DNA of 64,000 nt. Origin: Terebella lapidaria. Lineage: Eukaryota > Annelida > Polychaeta > Terebellida > Terebellidae. The stretch is taken from positions 2,604,001 to 2,668,000 of the forward strand of contig OX424564.1 in assembly GCA_949152475.1 (NCBI GenBank), in the 5' to 3' direction. The notes under the pieces were generated by a model. The model was given only the letters and a program-made list of their open reading frames with translations, did not search any database and was not told the DNA's origin. Every line of letters begins with the position of its first letter. The stretch's first letter is position 1. Shown piece by piece: positions 1 through 11,940 of this stretch. The position numbers were made by a program, and so were the translations under genes.

Positions 1-554
1 CGCCCAAACAAGTGAGTGATAGACTGTCGCCAGCACAGTCAACCACAGCAGCATGTTTCGATGAATTGGTGACATGCTGAGTGGATATCGGTCTGGACAC
101 TTTTCCAATTCGTGCACGTACAGTACACTGTACAATTATGAAGTCATCATAGCCCAATTCAGAGTAAAAATATGCAAAGAAGTAAGAAATGTGGCGAACT
201 TTTAGACAGGAAGTTTACGTTGTTTGACAGCTGATTGACAAAACACGTTCTGGATGATATACAATTGTGCTAAAATGAGACATGAAAACCTAAAACAATT
301 CATGCGAGTTAGAATATATAATCGAGTTCAAATGAATATAGTTGACTTGGGTTTTTTTATTTATTCAAGGGGTGTGCCCTCAGGATAACCCACGAAAGGG
401 CACGCACTTATTTCCACTGGCACTGGGATCCTGTTTTTGTAGGGTGTACTGTGCTAGTATTGTACTGCATTTCCAGAATTTATATAGCGGCCTTAAGAAG
501 ATCAGGGTTCAGCTATCAGCTCCCCCATCATCACCGGCACCGCTGAGAATCCTG

Positions 555-557
<3 letters not shown>

Positions 558-587
<30 letters not shown>
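558..587. repeat. TTTA microsatellite
   Basis: About seven uninterrupted TTTA units are visible. Simple sequence with no other content. Confidence 0.85.
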
Positions 588-588
<1 letters not shown>

Positions 589-1235
589 ATATAGAATAGA
601 TAAAACAAATATATAATAAATAAAAGTCTATAGTCTGAATTAAAGGAGGAATGAATATTGTGGCGATTTCGTCCAAAGATCACGGCAGAGGATTCTTTGT
701 AAACACTACTCTTGTTTTGGCCGCTTCGTATTCGAAGCACGTGTGCTGCATAGCAACGCCCTCAAATCCTCTCGCTCCATTGTGCTGTAACAATGGTCTT
801 ATATCATCCCTCGTGTCTCGTGCTTCAGGGGTTATAAATATTCTGAAGCCGTCTTGTTCAGTGGAGTTGTCTCAAGTGCTGGCAAGGCGAGAGGACGATG
901 GAGGGCTCGGCCATGAGCTTTACGTCCCTACTCACCGGCTAAGGCCCGCGAGGGCCCTGGGGACGATTCCCATAGGGGGCCCAGGAAGGGGACCGTGATG
1001 ATTCGGGGCTCGTCCCTGTGATCACCGGTCTCTCACCCTGGGATGGTGCGACACAGGCTCTGGCAGACTGTCCAGGGTTATGATCCCTGCGGCAGTGCCG
1101 TCGGCGAGCCGGCCACAGTTAACACCATGGTGATGATCCAGTATCCGAGCGGTGTCCGTATGTCTGGGCTTGCTAGGGGGCTGCTACCTGATTAACGTTT
1201 CTGAAGTAGATACTGCGCCCGCAGTGACCCTCGGT

Positions 1236-1326
1236 GAGCGGAATATCCGCGAGGATCCGGGATAGCGGGCGTGTGTCTGCCATGACTCCCTGAGCGGCTT
1301 ATCCGCGAGGATCCGGGATAGCGGAC
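1236..1326. repeat. 56-bp spaced direct repeat in GC-rich patch
   Basis: A block of about 35 bases beginning GAGCGG and containing ATCCGCGAGGATCCGGGATA occurs at 1236 and again at 1292 with few differences. It lies at the end of a GC- and CpG-rich stretch (about 880-1335) unlike the AT-rich surroundings. The stretch could be an old CpG-island promoter for the ankyrin gene or part of a repeat; nothing decides between them. Confidence 0.5.
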
Positions 1327-1789
1327 GACGTCAAACTTTACATATTGATAAAGCCTGGACCACTCGAGGCGAGTGCTTTACATCTGCATCCGGTATATCA
1401 TGTGACATTTTGATTCATGTCAAAAAAAAGTAGTGTGGTGACCAGTGACAAGGTGTATATATCATAATTATTGTAAGTTTGCATTATGATATGGTCTTAT
1501 GTTGCCCATGGTGTGACCAGTGCCAGAGGCCTGGCACTTGGGGTTCTGATGGTCCAGTGGATCTGGACATGTGATAGGCCCCTGAATCAATGTGCTGAGG
1601 TAGGTACACATTTTGGGTCATTAGAGGCTCAGACACCAGACCATGAAGGTCACTTAATTCTCCATGAAGATAGTATGTTTTACCAAAACTTATAGCTACC
1701 TTTAAGAAATTCTATATACGTCATCATGATCTGATTGATAAATACACCAAATCCATGACTGCCATACAACTAGATCTATTTTCATGTTA

Positions 1790-2030
1790 ATTTTTAGGAA
1801 TTCATGACGAGTGCCACTAGTGAGGCAGGAAATATTTACTCTTTCCGGAACACCTGATTTCACTCCCTATATGGCCATTTTTGGTGGTTAATGAGTTTCC
1901 CTGTCATTTTTGTTTTCTCTCACTCTGTACATGTATGCCTGATATGACTTTCTCTCCCCGGACTATGAGATTGGATAACGGACCCTGTTTTGTTCGCTCG
2001 GAATACTTAAAACTGGGCATTGATTCTGCG
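1790..2030 (+). repeat. Partial copy of the long dispersed repeat also at 42.76 kb
   Basis: Blocks here match blocks near 42757-42960 in the same order: a GCAGGAAAT/GCCAGGAAAT block followed by a CTCTTTYCG-AACACCTG block, then TGCCTGATA, then GGATAACGGAC and a TTTTGTTCGCTCGGAATACT block. The last block is also seen near 33556. The open frames overlapping this stretch are not conserved between copies and are not called as genes. Confidence 0.6.
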
Positions 2031-2961
2031 TCTATGGCTAGATTGGAACATACAGGTATGGAACTTAGAATGGCTTGAAAAATTTCTAATATCCCATTTG
2101 ACCTTCGAAGCACATGCTCTGGCTGCCATCTTGGATAATTTCAGTTGTCTTGTCTTTCAAAATATTCTGAATTTTAATATACATACAGAGTCAACCGTAT
2201 TCATGTTGTTAGAATATTTCAGGAAGTTAGACATCACAATTACAAGTATGGAACCTGGTGTCGGTCCCCAATATGGATATCTTGGGTCAGTATTGAATTT
2301 CATCTATTTCATTGTATGAATAGCTCTATATATATATAACTATATGGTTAAACGTAAGGTTGCTGATTAGATTATATCATACATGGCATGTATAAGCGGT
2401 AGATATATTTCCTCCAAATGAGGAAAAGAGTTATTTTAGTTAACAAGACGTTAACTTGTTCATTTGATAATTATCTGTGATATGATTTTACCTTTATTGT
2501 GTTCATTGTATTTTCAGGGTTTATTTGGACGTAATAAAAACATAAAAAAAACAACCACTGCGTTGTCCTTCAAATCAACGGTGGTGACATATGTCAAAAA
2601 ATAGGCAGTGTGGGGATCAATGCTCGCACATCCAATGAAATGTATCATATGAGCTGCTGACATGGTATGAATTTGGAATCATTTGTTTCCATGTAAATTT
2701 TCTCTCATTCGTCCTTATGTCTTGAGAATCATGAAAAAATATGTTTGCCATGATTTGATTGTTTCATTGGCTGTACGAGCACTGGTCCCTGTACGACTAC
2801 TGGTCACTTTATAGGCCTAGGCCTATCCTGACTCAGCCAAAGCAACGCACAGCAGCGAAGTTCGATGGCTCCGCATCGCTTTGGCTGATCCTGACGGTAA
2901 TCTTTGCTGTACTTGCGAATACGTGCTGTATATGCCTTAAATCATGTGTAGCGTCAGAGTA

Positions 2962-3162
2962 CCTAATCATCGACCCTCTCCCTAATCCTCGACTGGGGTC
3001 CTGCAAAAGGCTGGGCAAAACTTGAATAAACTAAAAAGTAAAATGTGCAGAAATGTGTATTAGAAGTACCTTCAATGTGTTTTTTGTCAGATGTCTGTTT
3101 TTGCACAGCTGTTTGGCAGTGTTTGCAGGGGTCGAGGATTAAGGGCCGTGTCGATGATTAGG
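2962..3162. mobile_element. TA-flanked MITE, copy 1
   Basis: The ends are inverted repeats starting CCTAATCATCGACCCT, and TA lies on both sides (2960-2961 and 3163-3164). A second copy with the same ends and internal blocks is at 35258-35442 in the opposite orientation. There is no coding capacity. The TA flanks and short size fit a non-autonomous Tc1/mariner-like element. Family assignment is inference because no transposase is present. Confidence 0.75.
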
Positions 3163-3449
3163 TAAACTCGTCACACCTAGTAACTCGTATTGAGGATTTA
3201 TTGAGAGATGTACAAAGCCGTTACAACGACCGTTGATCTTGGACCGATGAAAATATCATTATTATTTTATCATGTTTATCGGTGTTTTTTGTGTGGATCA
3301 GTGTGACTAGATCAGCTGATCAGGGTCAGATCAGCGGTAGGTACAGATCCAGGAGCAATATGTATCCCGTTATCCTGAATACTGTTGATTTCACGAGTTG
3401 AGTCGTCATTCCAGTTTCCACGGCCCCCTTAGTTTGCCTCTATGCATCT

Positions 3450-3505
3450 CCCCCCCCCCCCCCTCCTTTCAAGCAAATTTGACTTCCATGCACCCCCCCC
3501 CCCCC
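3450..3505. repeat. Two poly-C tracts in a short duplication
   Basis: Runs of about 14 and 13 C are each followed by TCCTTTCA, about 43 bases apart. The arrangement looks like a short tandem duplication seeded by the tract. Tract lengths are prone to sequencing error. Confidence 0.7.
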
Positions 3506-3610
3506 TCCTTTCAGAAAGTGCCTGTGAGTCATTCATGCAGACTTGTTTGTCAGTTGCCGTTGACTGGGATTCACATGGGACTTGGCGACCAGTGTGCGTT
3601 AGTGGGCAAA

Positions 3611-3869
3611 TTAAAGGGCCACTGTATGGGATTCGGCTTTCAGGGGATTTCCAAGATTTTTCTCCCGACGCTTCTATTTTTAGAACAAAACATCAGATGA
3701 CGTTTTTGACCTAGGATATCTGCCGAGCCCACCTGGCTGATCTGAGCATTGGCTCGGCAGAGATCATGGGTCAAAAACGTAATCTGACCTTTTGTTCTAT
3801 AAATAGAAGCGTCGGGAGAAAAATCTTGGAAATCCCCTAAAAGCCGAATCCCATACAGTGGCCCTTTAA
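3611..3869. mobile_element. Near-palindromic MITE with TTAA ends
   Basis: Two long inverted arms (about 3611-3735 and 3745-3869) match with only a few differences and are separated by a very short loop. The element begins TTAA then AGGGCCACTGTATGGGATTC and ends with the complement followed by TTAA. TTAA target duplications are typical of piggyBac and Kolobok elements, so this is probably a foldback MITE mobilised by one of them. No coding capacity. Confidence 0.8.
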
Positions 3870-3875
3870 TTTCCG

Positions 3876-4124
3876 TGCTGATTTCCTGTACAAGCCATCC
3901 GTCCTAAATTAGCCGCGTTCCGAAATTCGCCAACAGGGTTTTTAGGCCTTGTAATGTAAATGACACCAACCAGTTCTATCATCAGTCGAGACTCTGATAT
4001 TCAATCTTTGTACCAGCAGTTTGTTTTCCACAAAACGAGTTTCTGAGCTATGATAATATTTAGTTGGCGAATTTTGGGATGCGGCAAATTTAGGAAGGAT
4101 GGCTCGTAGTGAAGATCAGGAATG
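3876..4124. mobile_element. Second inverted-repeat element next to the TTAA MITE
   Basis: Arms at about 3876-3940 and 4060-4124 are imperfect inverted repeats, both containing a block like AGCCATCC-TCCTAAATT-GCCGC followed by AATTCGCCAAC. Divergence of the arms is clearly higher than in the neighbouring TTAA element, so it is probably older. No target duplication is obvious. Confidence 0.65.
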
Positions 4125-4396
4125 ACAATTGGTTATAATAGAAAATTGTTTAATATAATTTTTTGTTCTTTTTATCTGTGATTTATCATTTTGTGCCACT
4201 GATAAAGTCATCATTGTCATTGATTATCATGAAGAAGCACAATTGCCCACTAAATTGTACATGTGCTCTGCCAGTGCTGGTATTATAATCCGCTGATCTG
4301 TTGTTTGTGACCGCTGGTGACTGACTGGTGCCCGTGGTGACAGACAGTAATATGTGAATGCTGTACAGCCGTGATGTAAACGTTTTTTTGCCTCAG

Positions 4397-7300
4397 ATGT
4401 CGCTGACAGACGCTGTTCTGTCTCTGGATGACGCGTTGGTGCGAGTTCATCTCAAAGAACACCCGCAGGCACTACACCAGGACGAGGTATGATTAGAGCT
4501 CCCATCTTTCTAGATAATTACGTTCATGAGTATGATGCCATTTTGTTGGTCAGCGCACTGAGTAAACTTAACTGTTTGAACATGTTGAAGGACTTGTTTG
4601 CCTAACAATTTATATTACACATTTGTATGTTCTATATCAGATCCATATTGTAACTGGCTGCCCTCAATTACATGGTTTTCATTAGTATATCTCTGTTTCG
4701 ATGTTGATTCAGGCACCAGTGGATGTGTTACACGTCTTGCTGACACGGAAGGATGCCTCTGAGATCACTCGATCCCTGTGTGCGAGAAACATCGTCTACC
4801 TTCTCCGCAACCACGGCCTCAATGTCAACCACCAGAACCAAGTCAGTTTCTCATGTACTCGCAACTTTTAGCATCAAACAACTGATCTCCATAGTATCCC
4901 AGATATTTGTAATCAGAAACTCATCTCATCTGGGTTTCTGGTGTGATGTATTTCAATATCATAATACTTATTTGTGTTTGCTCTGTTGACCACCTGTTGG
5001 CTGTTGGCTGTATGATATTTCAATATCATCGTATTTGTTTGTGTTTGCGCTGTTGACCACCTGTTGGCTGTTCCAGGAAGGAGACACACCCCTCCACCTC
5101 GCCTTGCGACACTCTGCTGGATCAGAAATAACCGAGGCCTTGCTGCAGTGTGGGGCAGATATCCACCTCAGAAACAAGGTCTGGCCTGTTACATAATTAT
5201 GTGATTTGAGAAAAGTAAATTTTTTTATTAGATGAATAAAATAATGAAGTAACATGTATGAGAATTTACATTTTAAGTAACTATGTGTGCAGTTACTCCT
5301 GTTCTCTATCACCATAATCACATGTTTGTGTTCATTCTCACAAACTTACAGAATGGTACAACACCCCTTAGTATGGCTGAGCGACAATCAGACATACCTG
5401 ACACTGTACGAGACCTGGTCTTCAAGTACAAGGTATGGTGATATCAACATATCTAAAATAAAATATGCGTCTCAAGTTCACCTATTCACACTAGTCTGAG
5501 CCCTGTACTGTCGTGTTATCCAAGCGTCAATATGTATCACATTGTGTTGGGGTGTTCTAGCCCGGACTGTGGAGAGCTGTACAAGACGATGATCTCACCA
5601 GCGTCCGTAAACTCATCAACCTCTGGTCTCGTGTCGATATACAAAAGGTTGATCAATCTCATGTGAAGAGAGCATAGTTTGTAAAATTTCGTGCTGTAAA
5701 TTCAAATATTTCAACATGTTTAGTAGGTGTATTCAAGCTGATATTGATAAAATCTTGAATTTGGAATTTTATCAAAATTATGATTCATTTACCATGCTTG
5801 CAGAATGGGCGAAGTCTCAAGGAGTTGGCTCTCAGCAAGGGGACTGAACATATCATACGGCTCATCCTGGATATCAACCCGTCTATGGTACGCGTCACAT
5901 AATACGTCTTCTATGTATAATAATGTGACATCTACTCCAACAATCAGTGCTAGAACTTCGTGAAATTTCACGAGAATTCTCTTCTCATATATTTTGCGAG
6001 AATCGATTCACGGATTCTTGTCGAAATTCTAGCCCTGAACAATGAACTCATTGATGTGAGGAGAGTCGCAATTGATCATATCAAAGAGGTGTAATCACCT
6101 GACTTGTGTGTACTCTGTGAGCTAGTTACTTGAAATCAAGTGATTGTAACTGTGACAACACAGCAGATGACATACTATAACCAGTTGTTTGATGTTACAG
6201 CGCCTGGCACATGCGGCCATGGCGGGGGACCTGATCAGTGCGCAGACCGTGTGTAACGATCATAAACAGATCAACGTCAACTTCAAAAACATGGTCAGGC
6301 AGAAACATTCATGACACAGAATGTTGGATAAATATGACACTTCAATGAAGCTCTAAAATATGTCGCAAATTTCTAGATATGCTGATCTCGTACTCCGTGT
6401 GTTACCATGGTTACAGGGTGACATGGGGGCCACTCCGCTGTTCTACGCGATCATGAACAACGACCTTGACCTTGTAAAATTGTTACGCAAACACAGGGCA
6501 AAAATTGACTGCACCATCACGTTTGAGGATAATGTATGTAGGCTACATGTTAAACAATGACCAATTTTAGTAAACTGCAGAATAAATTCAATTCAATTTA
6601 TTTCTAAGGTTTGAAAGAAGCTTTTGAGGTTGTTGATCACGTCTTTTTCACAGAAACATGAGCTTTGATAAACATTTTGAATTTGATTGTCGAAATGTTG
6701 GTTGAAAATGCCTTTGTGGTTGGATACACCTCTGATCGCATGCATGTGTCTTACTTACTGGTAACATCTAGGTTTCTATGTTACTGGACAGGACATTCCT
6801 CTGTATTTCACGGCTCTGAACAGAGACATCGACCCTGAAATCATCAAGTGTTTGACCCCTCAGCCTTCAGAAATGCCTCACTTCACGACACTACATTACA
6901 AGGTACGAAGCATCTTTAGTCTCTACCCGCATCGATGTACTCTAAATGTACTTTTCAGTTCTGGATCTGCATTATCTAGTTTGATGTGTTTGGAAATCAT
7001 TGTTAGTACTCAATTATGGCAAAAATGACACTTTTCACTGTTTTTTGTCAAACACAACAAAATATTTACGATTACTATTTTCTGCTGTCTGTTTCACTGT
7101 CTATTTTTAGGTTACCGGACCTATGGTCTGATAACCTATTGTCATGGTGTTGTCGTTCGTCCATCTGGATACATTTTTATCTTCAAAGTTCACATTTGAA
7201 TCTTTCTGAAATTTTCCTCAAAACTTCCTAAAAATATTTCAAGAAGGAGGTATTTTAATATTTCTGATTTTCACATTTTTTTCCCCCAAAATGGTGGCCA

Positions 7301-10300
7301 TTTTTGACGAAAAAGCATCCATTTTTTTTTTACTAAACTGTCTGATCAGTTTTGAAATTTTTGTTCAAAAGATTCCCGTCGTGTACTTTTATGTCAAGGA
7401 CATTGAAGGGCTGTGAAACTTATACATATCAAGTTTGCTTGCCCTAGATTCGACGGTGACCATTTTGTTTCTTTGACGGGTCAGTAAAAATTATTTTTGG
7501 TCCCAAATCGTGTTACTATCGTGAATTTTGGGCTATTTCTAGGCAAAAGGAAATTTCACTCTCAAAGGAAATTTGTGCTATATTTTTCCTTCACAATGGG
7601 AGCTCCCACAGCTCTGCTCCTAGAACGCTTGCAGATAGGGCTTAGATATTGGCAATTTCAAATGAAAAATCATACTAGTTAAATGGTGATTTGTGTGGTG
7701 ACCTTGAATTTGAGCTTAGATGATCTTGAAAGGTCAAAACAGCCAATTTTGGGTGAAATAATGCCCAAATTTGCCTCTACAGACAAAATGCTTATAGATA
7801 GAGCTTATGTTTACATTATGAGCATATAGGAAGTTGTATATGGAACAACCTGAGCTTCATCTCTGATGACCTTGAGTGCTAAATGTCTGACGTGGAATGT
7901 GTGAGTTGGCCTCTGAGGCTTAGATGCTTGCACCTGGTATAAACTAATAAGCCTATAAGTCCTATATATATATGGCAGATCTTGAACTTGCCTCAGACAA
8001 CCTTGAAGGCGAAACCTCTGTCTCGCCTGACCTGAAATGTGCAAATTTGCTTCTACAGATAGAATACTTTTTGGTAGAGCGTATATGTTTGTATTATGAA
8101 CATATAGAAAGTCATATGCAACACACCTAATGGTGACATTGACGTTCACAAAGATGACCTTGATTGGTAAATCTCAAGATCATGTGTCACCTGCGATGCT
8201 TAAAAACACAATTGTCCAGTAACCTTTCTGAACCATTGAGACTTTGATGAGACGTCCCTTCAGAGATATAGATTGTGACGATTTGACCAAGTTGACATTG
8301 CCTGTTGTTGCTCGGCAGGGACGGAGCGTCTTGCAGTACTGTATAGAGAACGACGTATCTCCGGGGGTTGTCCGACACATCCTGAGGCTGGGCTACCCAC
8401 AGATGGTCGTTGCCAGGGATACGGTATGTGGGATGGGGGGGGGGGGCAGGTGTGGAGGTACTCAGATATCTGCTTTGGAGCATGTGGAGGCTTCATCCAT
8501 AGAACTTTCACTGATTTCACTATTCTATTCCATTTCATTTTGTTATTTCGTTATTTTTTTATTTAGCATTCGTCTGCTTGCATCCAGTCAAGAGACAGCT
8601 GGATACAGCTCCGTGCATATTGTGACTTTTGGTTTCTTTCCGACAGAATTCCCTCTGTGCCAGAGAGATTGCACAACAACTTGGCAAGCACGAATATGTC
8701 CAGATCATAGATGAGGTAAAATATGTGCATGAATTAGTTACAGTTACCATGTTGTATAACATGAGACACAGTAATGAGGCGTTTTTGTGCATGATTGTAA
8801 AAATTGGATTTATGTCACCTGTTTTGTGTTTACAGGTTGTCCATGACTGGTATTTGGACAACACCAGCAGTTACCGTCAACATTTAGCTCTGCATGGCTA
8901 TCCGTACCTCAAACATGCCCAGAAGGTAGGCTTCATCTCACCTATGCTGTAACTATGTAAGTTTAATTGTTTCTTGACAAAGCATACAAAGAAAAATTCT
9001 CATTATCAAGGATGGTGTTCAGGCACATGAAGTGATAGTAACTATGGAAACCTCCTCAGACCAAGCCGGCTTCCACTCTGCTCTCGATGCCTACCAGGTA
9101 TTGTTGTCATACAAAGGGCACCTGCTGTCTGGATAGTAATGGATCTATGCATGTGTTTCTTTGAGGCATTAACAACAAGACTTTCTTGTCCTTATGATTT
9201 CTACAAGAAACTCTAAATCTCCTCCCCCACCCGCTCCCCGACCAGGATCACATTCAGCACCTACACGCTGCGGTCGAGGCTTGTGACTTGGGTCGTGTTG
9301 AGAAGCTTCTGGTGTACTCAGGACCTTGTAGCCAACACTTCCAGACCTGCCTCGCCAACTCCAAGGTCAAGGTCAGTCTGCCAGGGTCATGGTCATTCCT
9401 TCAAAATCATGATCAGTTCTTAAAATCCAATGTCAGTCTGTTGAGGTCAAGCTTTATCACCCAAGGTGAGGTCAGTGCTTTGAGGTCATCCTTCCCTAGT
9501 TTGCACCCGATAGCAGATTGAATAGAATTTTAAAATTATAGCAGAACCAAAGTACATGTATCAGGATTCACGAGCAAAAATTCTTCAGTCAAATCAGAAT
9601 TGTAATACACGTATCTATTGTGGTGCAGAGTGACGGTCAGCCATTACTGCACAAGGCTGTGCTGAGACGACACGTTGGTATCACGGAGCTGTTAGCGTCG
9701 GCTCTCGTCAACTCGCTGGGCGTCAAGGTGGACTCCGTGGTGGACCCCTGGCTCCGCACGGCTCTGCACTACGCCTATGCTATACCCAGCGTCCGAGAGG
9801 TTGTCTACACCCTGCAGGACCACGGCTGCTCCGACTTCACCCTCGATAAGGTCTGCACTTATCTCATCAAACTGGTGTTGTCTATGTCAATGTTGGAAAC
9901 TCTTAATTTTGAACATTCAAGTGAGCTTTCGAAAAAAAATTAATGATAAGAATACTTATGCAAAAAAGGCTTGCAAAAAAGTCATGAGCATAGGAACAAT
10001 ATAATTTCATAGTGATTGTATTTCCACATCATACAGGACATGAGGTCACCTCTTGTGTTCCGGGACCATCGGCAGAATCTGGAGATGCATAATCTAATAC
10101 AGCACCATCTCAAACGGGTCGGTGTCTGTGTCACAAGGGAAAATGTCTTGAATAAAGTTTGTTGAAACTATAATCAAAACTTCTTGGGAAAGTTCTAACA
10201 AGTTAGAACTATAATCAAAACTTCTAACAAGTTAGAACTACCAGTATATTCAAAACTTCTTGGGAAAGTTCTAACAAGTTTTAAGTTCTAAGTAGAAAAT

Positions 10301-10797
10301 GCTATGTTGGACTGTTCACTTATGCACATCATATGAAAATGAACACCATATATGTATATCTTTGTCCATTGATGAAGGTTTACATATCGGAAGAGCCGTA
10401 TCCATGGAAACAGCTGAAGATTCCGCTAATGTACGCCCCCAGCCATCGCCATAGAAACCTGCAGCATCTGGTGTCAGGGCGACGAGGGGTAGCGGAGGGT
10501 GGGGGCATGGACCACTCCGTGCAGTGTGCCCTACCCCCGGCCATACAGCCCCACCCCCGAGGCCAGGGGAGCAGGCGTGGTTCAGGGGGTGATGAGAAAT
10601 ATGGGGAGTACTATGGTGATGACCTTGATGTGTCTGACGAAGGTCAAAGTTATGGTGCGGAGGACAATGATGATGCGGATGATGATTATGCTGGAGTGGA
10701 TGATGGAGATGATGATGATAGTTACCAAGGAGACAGTGACATGGAAGATCTTGTTGGTGACCATGAACAGAACGGTAAAACCTGCACATTGCTGTGA
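4397..10797 (+). CDS. Ankyrin-repeat protein with acidic tail and CaaX end, 17 exons
   Basis: Exons: 4397-4486, 4713-4841, 5077-5178, 5352-5432, 5561-5647, 5804-5887, 6201-6293, 6417-6533, 6792-6902, 8319-8423, 8647-8715, 8836-8925, 9023-9097, 9246-9365, 9629-9850, 10037-10117, 10378-10797. All introns are GT-AG and phase 0, giving 691 residues. Clear ankyrin signatures are GDTPLHLAL (about residues 75-83), NGTTPLSMA (108-116), GATPLFYAI (226-234) and LRTALHYAY (492-500). Other repeats are degenerate, with perhaps ten to twelve in all, and many exons start at the loop before a repeat. Residues 633-681 are very acidic, and the protein ends CTLL (688-691), a CaaX-like box favouring geranylgeranylation if used. 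Ankyrin arrays bind protein partners; the partner here is unknown and I recognise no named family. The start is the ATG directly after a strong acceptor (4395-4396). A coding exon further upstream cannot be excluded. The acceptor of the last exon has a weak pyrimidine tract. Confidence 0.85.
4943..5074 (+). repeat. 67-bp tandem duplication reaching the exon 3 acceptor
   Basis: A block with TTTCAATATCAT followed by TTGACCACCTGTTGGCTG occurs at 4951 and again at 5018. The second copy runs directly into the TTCCAG acceptor of exon 3. The first copy ends GGCTGTTGGCTG and lacks a usable AG there, so the duplication has not made a competing acceptor. Confidence 0.8.
7108..8180 (+). mobile_element. 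Diverged copy of the hairpin-ended repeat family, inside intron 9
   Basis: It starts with a 31-base hairpin (7108-7138) homologous to that at 44756-44786, followed by the same CTATTGTC-TGGTGTT start. It then has blocks shared with the 44.8-46.9 kb element: GGCCATTTTTGACGAAAAA, CTGTCTGATCAGTTTTGA, TGACGGGTC and AATGGGAGCTC. The last third has a degenerate tandem repeat of about 276 bases (CAAATTTGC at 7766 and 8042). It accounts for most of the unusually long intron 9. No coding capacity. The right end is approximate. Confidence 0.7.
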
Positions 10798-11940
10798 GAA
10801 GAGAACAGTCAAAAGGCTCTTCAAATATTGGGACTGGTCAATGAAGACATTCTGACATCCTTTTGATCAAGAATCTCGAAATATCTGTAATGCAAGTGCA
10901 GCACTGATGATAGGCCAAACTTCTTAATCTCTCATATCAGTAAGGTTTGCCTCCATAATAGTTTCTGCATATCTTAAAGTATTTTTTACTGATTTTGTAC
11001 TTTTTGTTTTATAGGCTTCATCACGGTGAACACAATGTGAATGAATTGTTGTTTGTTAAACTGTTTATAATGTGACTGATTTATGAGTATTTACAGGAAT
11101 TGATTTCTAGTCAGTGGATTGTATAACATTAATACTAGTCATCTCTCCTGATAATATGGAGTGCAATATCAAAGATCCGGTCACAGTGTTGTGATTTTTA
11201 TACAAGTTTTATGTTACTGCATATATACACAACTTTAGGGCATTTGTCATGTAATATAAATGTGAATATATAAATATTTGAGATAAATTTAAATGTTTTT
11301 TACTGTGTCAATACTTTATATACCCTGCATCCAGGCCTCAGAGACCCATCATTTTCTTTTATGCTTATATTGGCCTGAAATTTTGGCCAGAACATCATTT
11401 GACTCCAGTGGTTTGACCTAAAGCTATTCCAAACTTGTGATGTATTTTGGGTAAAGCTGATACTTGGTGCCATTTATCTTATGCTTGGTGATAGTTCAGC
11501 TTGATTCATATGAAAATCGAACAAATCAGTTGGAACAGGACATTTTTCAAGAAAAAGCTGATGTTTGGATTGTGAGCAATTGCTAAAACATGCATCACTA
11601 TGGTACATAAGTCAATAAGGCGATAGAATGTGATCTCGATGAAGTTACATAATCATAATGCATTCCTTTCAGTGTTTTGTTGTGCTATCATAATGCACCC
11701 CTCTTCAATGTTATGGCTATGGCAGAGAATGAGGTTGTTGTGATTGACATTATATATGGAGAGGTTCAGCTGAGATTGAGACGAACGTTGTGAATGGAGA
11801 CTGGCATTGGCAAAAGGACCCCGAGAAAGTATGGGAATGTCACAGGCTGAGGCAGAAGGTATGGGAATCGTAAAGTCTAATAAGGCCGAGACAGGAACAT
11901 GTTAGTAATGACAATAATAAAGTTGACATAATCAGTGCGG
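10798..11940 (+). other. Probable 3' untranslated region of the ankyrin gene
   Basis: AT-rich and without open frames of note. The first clear AATAAA is at 11916-11921, about 1.1 kb past the stop codon; another is at 12033-12038. Either could be the poly(A) signal, but no sequence here proves the transcript end. Confidence 0.35.

Larger units (their letters stand above)
1..4396. other. Non-coding upstream region of the ankyrin gene
   Basis: I see no supported coding exon here. The stretch holds a TTTA microsatellite, a GC-rich patch near 880-1335, a copy of a dispersed repeat (about 1790-2030), a TA-flanked MITE, poly-C tracts and two adjacent inverted-repeat elements; the clearer ones are listed separately. 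The ankyrin gene's first coding exon starts right after a splice acceptor, so an untranslated first exon must lie somewhere upstream. The GC-rich patch at 880-1335 is a candidate promoter or first-exon region, but this is inference only. Confidence 0.5.

Noticed and set aside
10316-10789. 157-codon His-rich frame opposite the last ankyrin exon
   Set aside because: It is the shadow of the acidic GAT/GAC-rich tract on the other strand.
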